From: Kibdelosporangium sp. MJ126-NF4
Lineage (GTDB): Bacteria; Actinomycetota; Actinomycetes; Mycobacteriales; Pseudonocardiaceae
Assembly (NCBI RefSeq): GCF_000826545.1
Contig: NZ_CDME01000006.1
Location: 217,063-281,062 of the forward strand
Length of the DNA: 64,000 bases
Direction of reading: 5' to 3'
Of this stretch, positions 43,013-51,218 are shown piece by piece; within the stretch, counting starts at the first letter, position 1, and every line of letters begins with the position of its first letter. Under the pieces are notes generated by a model. That model had not been told where the DNA came from. It ran no database searches and worked only from the letters and a program-made list of their open reading frames with translations. The position numbers were made by a program, and so were the translations under genes.

Positions 43013-43951
43013 ATGATCGAGGCACGGGGCCTCACCAAGCGGTATGGGAAGACCCTCGCGGTCAACGATCTGTCGTTCACTGTGCAACCCGGCCGGGTCA
43101 CCGGCTTCCTCGGACCGAACGGCGCGGGCAAGTCCACCACCATGCGGATGATGCTCGGCCTGGACAACCCGACCTCGGGCGTCGCGCTCATCGACGGCAA
43201 GCACTACCGCGAACTGCACCACCCGCTGCGCCAGATCGGCGCGCTGCTGGACGCCAAGTGGGTGCACCCGAACAGGTCGGCCTACGCGCACCTGCGCTGG
43301 ATGGCCGTGTCCAACAAGATCCCGACCCGCCGGGTGGACGAGGTGCTCGACCTGGTCGGCCTGTCGGCCGTGGCCAAGAAGCGCGCGGGCGGGTTCTCCC
43401 TCGGTATGTCGCAGCGGCTGGGCATCGCGGGCGCACTGCTCGGCGACCCGGGCATCCTGCTGTTCGACGAGCCGGTGAACGGGCTGGACCCCGAGGGCAT
43501 CCTCTGGATCCGCAAGTTCCTGCACCGGCTGGCCGACGAGGGCCGGACCGTGCTGGTCTCCAGCCACCTGCTGTCGGAGATGTCGCTGACCGCGCAGGAG
43601 CTCGTGGTGATCGGGCGCGGCAAGCTGATCGCGCAGCGTTCCACTGAGGACTTCATCCACGCCGCGACGGAGAACACGGTGAAGGTGCGCAGCCCGCAGG
43701 CGAGCAAGCTGCGTGACGCGCTGACCGGGACCGGTGCCACCCTGCGCGACGACGCTGACGCGCTGATCGTGTCCGGTGTGGACGCCGCGCAGATCGGTGA
43801 GATCGCCGCGGCCAACCAGGTCGTGCTGCACGAGCTGAGCCCGCAGCGCGGATCGCTGGAAGAGGCGTTCATGCAGCTGACCGGCGACTCCGTCGAATAC
43901 CACACCGAACTTGCCCAGGCCGTTGACCAGATGGTGGATGTGAACCGATGA
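43013..43951 (+). CDS. ABC exporter ATP-binding protein
   Basis: 312-residue ATPase of a DrrA/CcmA-type exporter. Walker A is FLGPNGAGKSTTMRMM near residue 32, the signature region GGFSLGMSQRLGIAGALL near 128 (variant of LSGGQ), and Walker B ILLFDEPVNGLDPEG near 155. A C-terminal ~95-residue domain (TVKVRSPQASKLRDALTGTGATL onward) is longer than the ABC core. RBS AAAGGAG precedes the ATG. It forms an operon with the permease (4-bp overlap). Possible drug or lipid export; substrate unknown. Confidence 0.92.
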   Translation: MIEARGLTKRYGKTLAVNDLSFTVQPGRVTGFLGPNGAGKSTTMRMMLGLDNPTSGVALIDGKHYRELHHPLRQIGALLDAKWVHPNRSAYAHLRWMAVSNKIPTRRVDEVLDLVGLSAVAKKRAGGFSLGMSQRLGIAGALLGDPGILLFDEPVNGLDPEGILWIRKFLHRLADEGRTVLVSSHLLSEMSLTAQELVVIGRGKLIAQRSTEDFIHAATENTVKVRSPQASKLRDALTGTGATLRDDADALIVSGVDAAQIGEIAAANQVVLHELSPQRGSLEEAFMQLTGDSVEYHTELAQAVDQMVDVNR

Positions 43952-44703
43952 CTCTGCTCGCTGTCGAACGAATCAAACTGTTCTCCACCCGCTCGCCGTG
44001 GTGGTGCATGGCACTCGCGCTCGGGCTGAGCGTCGGGTTCGCCGGACTGGTCAGCGCGTCGGCCTCGAGCAGCAGCCAGGTCTCGGTACCGGTGACCCAG
44101 TTCGGGTTCACCTTCGCGCTCGCGGTGATCCTCGTGCTCGCCACGCTGTCGGTGACCACCGAGTACCGCTTCAACACGATCAAGACGACCTTCCAGGCGG
44201 TGCCGAGCCGGACGTCCGCACTGCTGGCCAAGACGACTGTGGTCGCGCTGACCACGGGTGTGCTCGGCGTGCTGGCGGCCTTCGGCTCGCTCGGCATCGC
44301 GACGCTGATCCAGCCGAACGCCGACCTCGCGCTCAACAGCGAGGCGGACTGGCGCCAGGTCGCCGGTACCGGCCTGGTGACCTTCGTCGCCGCGATCGTC
44401 GCGGTCTCCGTCGGCATCCTGATCCGGCAGACCGCGGGCGCCGTGTCGGTGCTGCTGGCGTACTCGCTGGTGGCCGAGAACCTCGTCCAGCTGATCCCCA
44501 GCGTCGGCGCCGACATCCACAAGTGGCTGCCGTTCAACGTCGCCAACCGGTTCCTGACCGGCAACCCGGATGGGTCGTTCGACATGGGCCCCGGTTCGTC
44601 GACCAGCACGCTGCCGCCGTGGGGTGCGCTGGCCTACTTCGCCGGCTTCTCGGTCGTCATGCTGATCATCGCCATTGCCGTCGCGAAGAAGCGCGACGCC
44701 TGA
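43948..44703 (+). CDS. ABC exporter permease
   Basis: 251-residue membrane protein with about six helices (segments near residues 18-38, 52-70, 90-115, 135-160, 165-180, 225-245), ABC-2-like. The N-terminal MTLLAVERIKLFSTRSPWW is typical of this subfamily. It begins in ATGA overlap with the ATPase gene and ends before a strong terminator. Together they form a two-subunit exporter; no substrate clue. Confidence 0.88.
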   Translation: MTLLAVERIKLFSTRSPWWCMALALGLSVGFAGLVSASASSSSQVSVPVTQFGFTFALAVILVLATLSVTTEYRFNTIKTTFQAVPSRTSALLAKTTVVALTTGVLGVLAAFGSLGIATLIQPNADLALNSEADWRQVAGTGLVTFVAAIVAVSVGILIRQTAGAVSVLLAYSLVAENLVQLIPSVGADIHKWLPFNVANRFLTGNPDGSFDMGPGSSTSTLPPWGALAYFAGFSVVMLIIAIAVAKKRDA

Positions 44704-44764
44704 ACGAAAGAACCACCTGGCGGGTCAATCGGGAGATCTGCCGGGGCCAACGGGGGAAAGAGAG

Positions 44765-44801
44765 CCCGGGTCACCTGTCGGGGGGTGGCCCGGGTTTCTT
44801 T
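44765..44801 (+). terminator. Intrinsic terminator of the ABC exporter operon
   Basis: 11-bp stem with one G-U pair (44765-44775 with 44784-44794), 8-nt loop, then a T-rich tail, 62 bp after the permease stop. Confidence 0.88.
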
Positions 44802-44991
44802 GTTGGTCTGGTCACGGACGGTTGCGATCACTGCACGCGCTTGCAAGTATGTAACGAAGCGATCTAGCGCATGCGGCCCGGTAAAGACCACGTTAAGAGG
44901 CTGTGAGGTGCCGCACTTATCGCGGACAACGATGTTCGACTAGCGCTCAGATCAAAGTGGATACCCCGTCACGAACCATCGGAGGTGGACG

Positions 44992-45594
44992 TTGACGGTC
45001 GCTGAGGTAAGCGCAACCACCGAACCATCGGAGCCTGTCGTGCCAACCAACGGCACGGGCCGCCGTGAACTACGAGTAGAACCGATGATCGAGCTCGAAT
45101 GGTCACAGGCCATCGAGCCGCACACCGCACTGGCCTCGATCGGCGGCGCGACCAGACCAGCCGAGACGCGGCGCGCGTGGGTCCACCGCGCACCGGAGGA
45201 CCAGGTGTTGGCCCTGTACGCCTCAGCGTCCGAAGTCGACCCGCAGCTGGCCGCGCCGTGGTGGCTGAAGGCGTTGGCAACAGGCGGACTGAGCTCACGG
45301 TCGGAAGGTTTCCTGCTGGAGGACCGGGTCGGCAAACTGCTGGATGCCCGTCCTGGCTGGGTTTTCGTGCCGTGGAGCAGTGACGGCGACAGCGGCTATT
45401 GGGAGTACATGCCGTCCGAGCGGCGCGTCACCGGGCCCGCCGTACCGACCACACTGGTGCTCACCCACCGGCACACCGGCTGGCTCGACATCCATCCCGT
45501 GCACCTGACCACCGGCCAGCCGCCTGCCCCGCTCGCGGTGAACGGAATGGGCGATCTGCGATCCAATCTCGCTCGGTGGGAGAGCGTTTTGTAG
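44992..45594 (+). CDS. Hypothetical protein
   Basis: 200-residue soluble protein with no family that I recognise. The start is the TTG at 44992: GGAGG lies about six bases upstream and no better start is in frame. It is tryptophan-rich (APWWLKAL, RPGWVFVPWSSDGDSGYWEYM near residues 122-142). It has no signal peptide. Its stop codon is embedded in a TAGCTT box that should drive trmB, so the two may be separately transcribed. Confidence 0.72.
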   Translation: MTVAEVSATTEPSEPVVPTNGTGRRELRVEPMIELEWSQAIEPHTALASIGGATRPAETRRAWVHRAPEDQVLALYASASEVDPQLAAPWWLKALATGGLSSRSEGFLLEDRVGKLLDARPGWVFVPWSSDGDSGYWEYMPSERRVTGPAVPTTLVLTHRHTGWLDIHPVHLTTGQPPAPLAVNGMGDLRSNLARWESVL

Positions 45595-45597
45595 CTT
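45592..45597 (+). promoter_or_regulatory. TAGCTT -10 box, leaderless trmB
   Basis: TAGCTT contains the stop codon (TAG) of the upstream gene and lies 6 nt before the GTG of trmB. Confidence 0.55.
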
Positions 45598-45603
45598 CTT
45601 GGC

Positions 45604-46302
45604 GTGGAACAAGAAGTACGCAGGCGCACTGTCGTCAGCTATGTGCAGCGCGGCGGGCGGATGACGGTCGGCCAGGAACGGGCGTGGGAACGCCATTGGT
45701 CGCAGCTCGGCCAGGACGTTTCCGGCCTGGCTGCCGGGCCGGTGGACACCACCGCGTGGTTCGGCCGGTCCGCACCCGTCGTGCTGGAGATCGGGTCGGG
45801 GATGGGCGAGACGACGTCCAAACTGGCCGCTGCCGCGCCCGAGGTGAACTACCTGGCCGTCGAGGTGTACCAGGCCGGGCTGGCCCAGCTGATGATGCGC
45901 GCGGCCGACCTCGGGGTGACCAATCTCCGGCTGCTGCGCGGCGACGCGGTCATCCTGCTCACCGAGCACATCGAACCCGGCACTTTGTCCGAGGTGCGGC
46001 TGTACTTCCCGGACCCGTGGCCGAAGAAGCGGCACCACAAGCGACGGATCGTCCAGCCGGACTTCGTCTCGCTCGTGGCGTCGCGGCTGGCGCCCGGCGG
46101 CCGGTTCCACATGGCGACCGACTGGGAGCACTACGCCGAGCACATGCTCGAGGTGTGCTCGGCCGAGACGGCGTTGCGCAATGTGTACTCCGGGTGGGCA
46201 CCGCGACCGGAGTGGCGGCCGGTGACCAAGTTCGAGTCGCGGGCGCACACCGAAGGCCGCAACATCCGGGACCTCATCTTCGAAAGGGCCCACGCTCTGT
46301 AG
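45604..46302 (+). CDS. trmB: tRNA (guanine-N7-)-methyltransferase
   Basis: TrmB methylates guanine 46 in the tRNA variable loop using SAM. 232 residues. The SAM motif is VVLEIGSGMGETTSKLA near residue 59, then YLAVEVYQAGL. The family signature YFPDPWPKKRHHKRRIVQPDF is near 138, and the C-terminal TKFESRAHTEGRNIRDLIF binds substrate. The GTG start has a TAGCTT box 6 nt upstream and no ribosome-binding site, so a leaderless mRNA is expected. Confidence 0.96.
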   Translation: MEQEVRRRTVVSYVQRGGRMTVGQERAWERHWSQLGQDVSGLAAGPVDTTAWFGRSAPVVLEIGSGMGETTSKLAAAAPEVNYLAVEVYQAGLAQLMMRAADLGVTNLRLLRGDAVILLTEHIEPGTLSEVRLYFPDPWPKKRHHKRRIVQPDFVSLVASRLAPGGRFHMATDWEHYAEHMLEVCSAETALRNVYSGWAPRPEWRPVTKFESRAHTEGRNIRDLIFERAHAL

Positions 46303-46371
46303 TTCGTCCGGTGGCGGCACTACCCGACCAGGTAGTTGAGTCGACTGCGGCATTCGGCCGATAAGCAGTGC

Positions 46372-47319
46372 GTGACTGCCCTGTTATCACCTGATTTGGT
46401 CGCCGCCGAGGAGTTCCTGCACCGCTATCACGGCGCACGCCCCCGCGCCGGGCAGGTGCGGGCTCGGCTCGGCGAGGTCCGCGCGCAGATCGCGGAAACC
46501 GGGACGTACGAACACACTCGTGCGGAACTGGCCTACGGCGCGCGGCTCGCCCTGCGCGACAGCGGTGTCCACACCGACGGCGTGCCGTGGCGTGGCCTTC
46601 TGGTGCGTGACCTGCGCACGGCCCGCACAGCGACCGAGGTCGCGACTGGCTGCGTGCAGCATCTGCGGCTCGCGGCGAGCAAGGGACGGGTCCGCCCGAC
46701 CGTGACCATCTTCGGGCCGGAGAGCGCCCGGATCGTCAACGAGCAGCTGATCCGCTACGCGGGTTACGCGCAGCACGGCCAGGTGATGGGCGACCGCAGG
46801 CACGTCGCGTTCACCGAGACGGTCCGCAAGATGGGCTGGCGCTCGCCGACCGCGCGCAGCGCGTTCGACCTGCTGCCGCTCGTGGTGCGTGACGAGCAGG
46901 TAGGAGTGCGGCTGTTCGGGTTGCCGCGCGATGTCGTGCGGGAGGTTCCGCTCGAACACCCCGAGCTCGGCTGGTTCGTCGACCTGGGGCTGCGCTGGCA
47001 CGCGGTCGGCGCGTGCTCGCAGCTGTTGTCGATCGGCGGTGTCCAGTACCCGGTGGTGTTCAATGGGATCTACACGTCCTCGGCGATCGGCGCCGACGCG
47101 CTGGGCGACGACCGGGCGTACGGGTTCGGCCGGGTGATCGCCGAACACCTCGGCCTGGACACGTCGAGCGACGAGTCGCTGTGGCGAGAACGTGCCGGGC
47201 TGGAGCTCGACCGGGCGGTTCTGCACTCGTTCCGATCAGCGGGAGTGAGTATCGCGCCACGGGAAGCACGGCCGGTCCGGCGCGCACCGGGCAAGTACAT
47301 GCCCCGATTCCTGGGATAA
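46372..47319 (+). CDS. Degenerate nitric-oxide-synthase-oxygenase-like protein
   Basis: 315-residue protein with clear NOS oxygenase-fold similarity: RPTVTIFGPE, IVNEQLIRYAGYAQHGQVMGDR, FDLLPLVV, VPLEHPELGWFVDLGLRWHAVG, IGADAL and LDRAVLHSFRSAGVSI. Canonical bacterial NOS has the heme Cys in a WRNSxRCIGR motif; here the aligned segment is LRDSGVHTDG, with His67 in place of Cys. The arginine-binding Glu (in TEIGA) aligns with Ala238 (SSAIGA). The protein ends soon after the LHS block, short of the usual C-terminal pterin region. It is probably not a NO synthase; new function unknown. GTG 46372 start; TTG 46336 possible. Confidence 0.83.
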   Translation: MTALLSPDLVAAEEFLHRYHGARPRAGQVRARLGEVRAQIAETGTYEHTRAELAYGARLALRDSGVHTDGVPWRGLLVRDLRTARTATEVATGCVQHLRLAASKGRVRPTVTIFGPESARIVNEQLIRYAGYAQHGQVMGDRRHVAFTETVRKMGWRSPTARSAFDLLPLVVRDEQVGVRLFGLPRDVVREVPLEHPELGWFVDLGLRWHAVGACSQLLSIGGVQYPVVFNGIYTSSAIGADALGDDRAYGFGRVIAEHLGLDTSSDESLWRERAGLELDRAVLHSFRSAGVSIAPREARPVRRAPGKYMPRFLG

Positions 47320-47322
47320 CGT
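47317..47322 (+). promoter_or_regulatory. TAACGT -10 box, leaderless amidohydrolase
   Basis: TAACGT contains the TAA stop of the NOS-like gene and lies 6 nt before the ATG at 47329. Confidence 0.55.
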
Positions 47323-47328
47323 TTCCGC

Positions 47329-48639
47329 ATGCGACAGCGTTTGCGTGCCCCGATCGTGCTTCCCTGCGACCCGGACTGTTCGGTGCTGCGGGACGCCGTT
47401 GTGGACATCGAGGACGACGGCCGCATCGGCTACATCGGACCGCTCGCCGACGCGCCCGGCGATGAGCCGGTCACCGAGCTGTCCGGGATCCTGGTGCCCG
47501 GCCTGGTGAACACGCACGCGCACACCCCGATGACCGTGCTGCGCGGAATGGGCGGCGACCTGCCGCTGCTGCGCTGGCTGCAGGAGATCATCTGGCCCGC
47601 CGAGGCACAGCTGAGCGCGTCGGACATGGCCGCCGGGATGCTGCTCGGATCGGTCGAGATGCTCCGCGCCGGGGTGACCACGAGCGTGGAGATGTACTTC
47701 AACCTGGACAAACTCGCCGAAACGGTGCTGGCGACGGGCGGACGGGCCGTGCTGACCGGCGGGATCATCGATGCGCCGGGCTTCCAGTGGCGGACGCTGC
47801 TCGACGACGTGAGCAGGCTGATCGACACCGAGGGCCTGCGGTTCGGTCCGGGCGACCGGATCGAGATCGGCTACGGCCCACACTCGGCGTACACGCTGAC
47901 GCCCGAGATCCTGACCGAGGTCACGGCGGCGGCGCACGAACGTGACGCGTTGATGCACATCCACGTGGCCGAGGCCGCGCTGGAGGACTCGGCGCAGCGC
48001 ACAACACACGGCTCGGTGCCGAAGTTGCTGGAGTCACTCGGTTTCTACGGCGGCCGGGTCCTCGCCGCGCACTGCGTGCACCTGTCCGATGAGGACATCT
48101 CGATCTTCGCGCGGCACGGCGTGGCCGTCGCGCACTGTCCCGGGTCGAACGCCAAACTGGCCTCGGGCATCGCGCGCGTTCCCGCCCTGCGCGCGGCCGG
48201 GGTGACCGTGGGCATCGGCACGGACGGCCCCGCCAGCAACGACGACCTGGACCTGTGGGAAGAGGTCCGGCTGGCCGCGATGCTCGGTCGGCTGTCGACC
48301 ATGGACACCTCCGCGCTGGTCGCCAGGGACGTGCTGCTGATGGCGACCCGGTTCGGCGCGGCCGCTGTCGGCCGGGACGACATCGGGGCGCTCGAGCAGG
48401 GCCGCTGGGCCGACATCGTGCACATCAGCACCGACGCGCCCGCGTTCTCGGCAGGCGTCGACGTGCCGGACGCGCAACTGCTGTCCAATGTGGTCTGGGC
48501 AGCGGGTGCGCGTCAGGTCCGCGACGTGTGGGTGGCAGGCGACAAGGTGGTCGAGGACAGCGAGCCGACCCGGGTGGACCGCGCCGAGGCACAGGCCAAG
48601 GCCGGTGCGGTCACACAGAGGCTGCTCGCTGGCGGATGA
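47329..48639 (+). CDS. Amidohydrolase, SAH/MTA deaminase-type (MtaD-like)
   Basis: 436-residue zinc-dependent deaminase of the amidohydrolase superfamily (TrzA/AtzA/MtaD branch). Metal ligands: VPGLVNTHAHTPMTVLRGM near residue 65, MHIHVAEA near 208, AAHCVHLSDEDI near 245 and GIGTDGPASNDDLD near 298. MtaD-like enzymes deaminate S-adenosylhomocysteine or 5'-methylthioadenosine; the alternative is another aryl deaminase. Being downstream of trmB, which produces SAH, is suggestive. The 3' end overlaps the convergent SDR by 29 bp. Confidence 0.87.
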   Translation: MRQRLRAPIVLPCDPDCSVLRDAVVDIEDDGRIGYIGPLADAPGDEPVTELSGILVPGLVNTHAHTPMTVLRGMGGDLPLLRWLQEIIWPAEAQLSASDMAAGMLLGSVEMLRAGVTTSVEMYFNLDKLAETVLATGGRAVLTGGIIDAPGFQWRTLLDDVSRLIDTEGLRFGPGDRIEIGYGPHSAYTLTPEILTEVTAAAHERDALMHIHVAEAALEDSAQRTTHGSVPKLLESLGFYGGRVLAAHCVHLSDEDISIFARHGVAVAHCPGSNAKLASGIARVPALRAAGVTVGIGTDGPASNDDLDLWEEVRLAAMLGRLSTMDTSALVARDVLLMATRFGAAAVGRDDIGALEQGRWADIVHISTDAPAFSAGVDVPDAQLLSNVVWAAGARQVRDVWVAGDKVVEDSEPTRVDRAEAQAKAGAVTQRLLAGG

Positions 48640-49276
48640 CGACCTCGGTCTGGTGCCCGTCCTCGGGCGTGTTGATGGCGTTGAGCACGGCCTGGGCGAC
48701 CGTCTCGGGCTTGAGGTAGTTCTCCGGCTCGTAGGCGCCGCCCTCGGTGGCGCGCACCTTCCGCTGCATCTCGGTCGCCGTCCGGCCGGGAAACACCGAG
48801 GTCACCCGCAGGTCGGGCTCCTCGGCCCTGAGCGCGTCGGCGTACGCCCGCAGCGCGAACTTGCTCGCGCCGTAGGAGCCCCAGGTGGCGTTGACCCGTA
48901 TCCCGGCCCCGGAGTTGATCAGCACGACGTGCCCGTTGGCGGCCCTGAGCTTGGGCAACAGCACCCTGGTCAGCTCGACGACCGCGAACACGTTCACCTC
49001 GAACGTGTCCCGCCAGGTCTGCAACGACGTGGCCGCCACCGGCGCGACCTCGCTGACGGCCGCGCTGTGCACCAACACGTCGAGGTCGCCGATCTCGGCC
49101 GTGCGCTGCTCGAACGTGTCCGTGTCCCGCAGGTCCACCGGCCACGGCATGCCAGGCAGGTCGTCGGGGATCGTGCGGCCGCCGAGCCACACCTCGTGCG
49201 TCGGCGCCAGCAGCCGGGCGATCGCCGCCCCGATTCCACCGGACGCACCCGTCACCAAAGCTGTCTTCACACCCAT
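48611..49276 (-). CDS. Short-chain dehydrogenase/reductase
   Basis: 221-residue classic SDR. NAD(P) motif ALVTGASGGIGAAIARLL near residues 6-22, NSAAVS-type VLVHSAAVSEVA near 72, Ser in VVLINSGAGIR and the YGASKFALRAYADALRAEE triad near 135-150. SDRs of this length often act in cofactor-linked alcohol or carbonyl metabolism. ATG at 49276. It faces the amidohydrolase tail to tail. Confidence 0.92.
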   Translation of the reverse strand: MGVKTALVTGASGGIGAAIARLLAPTHEVWLGGRTIPDDLPGMPWPVDLRDTDTFEQRTAEIGDLDVLVHSAAVSEVAPVAATSLQTWRDTFEVNVFAVVELTRVLLPKLRAANGHVVLINSGAGIRVNATWGSYGASKFALRAYADALRAEEPDLRVTSVFPGRTATEMQRKVRATEGGAYEPENYLKPETVAQAVLNAINTPEDGHQTEVVIRQRAASV

Positions 49277-49336
49277 GACAGTAGGTTGTGACAGCGCTCA
49301 CTAAACCCCCGGTCGACCTCCGGCGTGAAGGGAGAT

Positions 49337-49861
49337 GTGAGAGCGGTTGCCGCCGGGCCAGACACCAGACCGTCCAGAATGGACGCGATGGCTGCCTTCT
49401 CCACACTGTTCGACGAGTCCTTCGAGGCGATGAAGCGACTCGCGTACCTGCTTGGCGCCGATGACCCGGAGAACATCGCGCAGGAGGCGTTCGTCCGGCT
49501 GCACGGCCGCTGGGAAGCCCTGTACGACGACAGCAAAGCACTGCCGTACCTGCGGACCATGGTGGTCAACCTCAGCCGGTCGCGACTCAGACACCTCCGT
49601 GTTGTGCGCAAGACCCCGCCCGACGTGCTGCTGGACGAACTGTCCGCTGAGACGCACGCGATGGCACGACAGGAGCACAAGCGAATCAGGGAGGCGCTCG
49701 GCAAGCTCTCCCGAAGGCAACGAGAAGTTCTGGTGTTGCGCTACTGGCTGGACCTCGACCAGGCCGCGATCGCCGACACGCTCGGCGTCGCCGTGGGCAC
49801 GGTCAAGGCGACCACGTCACACGCGATGACGAATCTGCGCAAGCACCTGGAGGAACGGTGA
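49337..49861 (+). CDS. SigE-type ECF sigma factor, copy 1
   Basis: 174-residue ECF sigma factor. Sigma-2 region FSTLFDESFEAMKRLAYLLGADDPENIAQEAFVRLHGRW (~25-62) and sigma-4 region LSRRQREVLVLRYWLDLDQAAIADTLGVAVGTVKATTSHAMTNLRKHL (~125-172) are complete. Start GTG 49337 follows GAAGGGAG. The partner membrane gene overlaps its stop by 4 bp. A second, nearly identical sigma gene lies 1357 bp downstream. Confidence 0.9.
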   Translation: MRAVAAGPDTRPSRMDAMAAFSTLFDESFEAMKRLAYLLGADDPENIAQEAFVRLHGRWEALYDDSKALPYLRTMVVNLSRSRLRHLRVVRKTPPDVLLDELSAETHAMARQEHKRIREALGKLSRRQREVLVLRYWLDLDQAAIADTLGVAVGTVKATTSHAMTNLRKHLEER

Positions 49862-50640
49862 CCGACGAGCTGGAGCAGCGGCTGCGCTCGACACTCACCT
49901 CCATAGCCGCGGAGGTGCCGCCCAGCGATCAGGCGTGGGCCGAACTGCAACGCAGGCTGGCCATGAGAAGTGGTCGACGCCGTCCTCGGCCCGTTGTCAT
50001 GGCCGCCGTCGCCGCGGCGGCCGTTGCGCTGATCGCCGTTCCGGTCACGCTCATCCAGCAGGCGAACGGGCCCGCCGGGCCCGATTCGCTGCCGGTGGCG
50101 TCCGGCCAGTCGGAGCCGCCCCCGGCGCCGTCGCAGGTCCCGGACAGGACGAGCGCGTACCTCCCGCAGAACGGGGAAACCCTCGTCATCAAGCCCGCGG
50201 TTCTCAGCAGTGAGCGCAACACAGAGCCCGGCAACACGGTGACGAACACCTTCGCGTACGTAACGCAGCAGCCGTCCGGCAACCGGCAGTTGTGCATCGC
50301 CCTCGCTCCGGAGAACGGCCCGATCAACGGGCCGGACCAGCACCTCTACGGCGCGCCCAACTGCATGCCGATGGCCCAGCCGAAACCGGGCAGGTACGAG
50401 TGGGGACGCAGGCATGGCACGACACCCAACACCAACACCATCTGGCTGTACGTGATGAGTCGGCCAGCGGCGGAGATGCTGCTGAAGACCACAGACGACT
50501 CCGTGCCGTGGGTGAAGTCCACTCGCCCGCAGGAAGGGGCCGACATCGTGATGTTCAACGCGTACCTGCCCTCGGCGAAACCGGCGAAGCAGTTCACGGT
50601 GTTCGACGCGCAACGCCAGCCGTTGCTCCACAGCGAGTGA
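49858..50640 (+). CDS. Membrane-anchored partner of ECF sigma, copy 1
   Basis: 260-residue single-pass protein. A short cytoplasmic N-terminus (TDELEQRLRSTLTSIAAEVPPSDQAWAELQRRLAMR) is followed by a TM helix (~residues 41-62). The extracellular part has two Cys (RQLCIALAP and PNCMPMAQPKPGRYEWGRR). Likely a sigma-binding or sensing partner, but it lacks an obvious zinc anti-sigma motif (HxxxCxxC), so an anti-sigma role is inferred only from gene pairing. GTG start overlaps the sigma stop. Confidence 0.78.
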   Translation: MTDELEQRLRSTLTSIAAEVPPSDQAWAELQRRLAMRSGRRRPRPVVMAAVAAAAVALIAVPVTLIQQANGPAGPDSLPVASGQSEPPPAPSQVPDRTSAYLPQNGETLVIKPAVLSSERNTEPGNTVTNTFAYVTQQPSGNRQLCIALAPENGPINGPDQHLYGAPNCMPMAQPKPGRYEWGRRHGTTPNTNTIWLYVMSRPAAEMLLKTTDDSVPWVKSTRPQEGADIVMFNAYLPSAKPAKQFTVFDAQRQPLLHSE

Positions 50641-50693
50641 CCGGCTGTGATCAGGCGACTAAACCTCCGGCTGTCCTCGGACGTGGAAGAGGT

Positions 50694-51218
50694 GTGAGAG
50701 CGGTGGCTGCCGGTGCGGATGCCGGGCCGTCCAGAATGGACGCGATGGCTGCCTTCTCTGTGTTGTTCGACGAGTCCTTCGAGGCGATGAAGCGACTCGC
50801 GTACCTGCTTGGTGCGGACGACCCGGAGAACATCGCGCAGGAGGCGTTCGTCCGGCTGCACGACCGTTGGCACACGCTGTACGACGACAGCAAAGCACTG
50901 CCGTACCTGCGGGCGATGGTGGTGAACCTGAGCCGGTCGCGCCTGCGGCACCTGCGTGTTGTGCGCAAGACCCCGCCGGATGTGATGCTGGACGAACTGT
51001 CCGCCGAGACGCACGCGATGGCACGACAGGAGCACAAGCGAATCAGGGAGGCGCTCGGCAAGCTCTCCCGAAGGCAACGAGAAGTTCTGGTGTTGCGCTA
51101 TTGGCTGGACCTCGACCAGGCGGCGATCGCCGACACGCTCGGTGTCGCGGTCGGCACGGTCAAGGCGACCACGTCACACGCGATGACGAACTTGCGCAAG
51201 CACCTGGAGGAGTGGTGA
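50694..51218 (+). CDS. SigE-type ECF sigma factor, copy 2
   Basis: 174-residue ECF sigma, differing from copy 1 at about ten positions by my alignment. A 95-nt stretch (51006-51100) is identical to 49649-49743. Start GTG 50694 aligns with copy 1 and is preceded by GGAAGAGG. The upstream sequence shares ACTAAACC[C/T]CCGG with copy 1, possibly a common promoter or autoregulatory element. The partner gene overlaps by one base (TGATG). Confidence 0.9.
   Translation: MRAVAAGADAGPSRMDAMAAFSVLFDESFEAMKRLAYLLGADDPENIAQEAFVRLHDRWHTLYDDSKALPYLRAMVVNLSRSRLRHLRVVRKTPPDVMLDELSAETHAMARQEHKRIREALGKLSRRQREVLVLRYWLDLDQAAIADTLGVAVGTVKATTSHAMTNLRKHLEEW

Noticed and set aside
46372..47319. Functional nitric-oxide synthase
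   Set aside because: The heme-ligand and substrate-binding positions are replaced, and the C-terminal region is missing.
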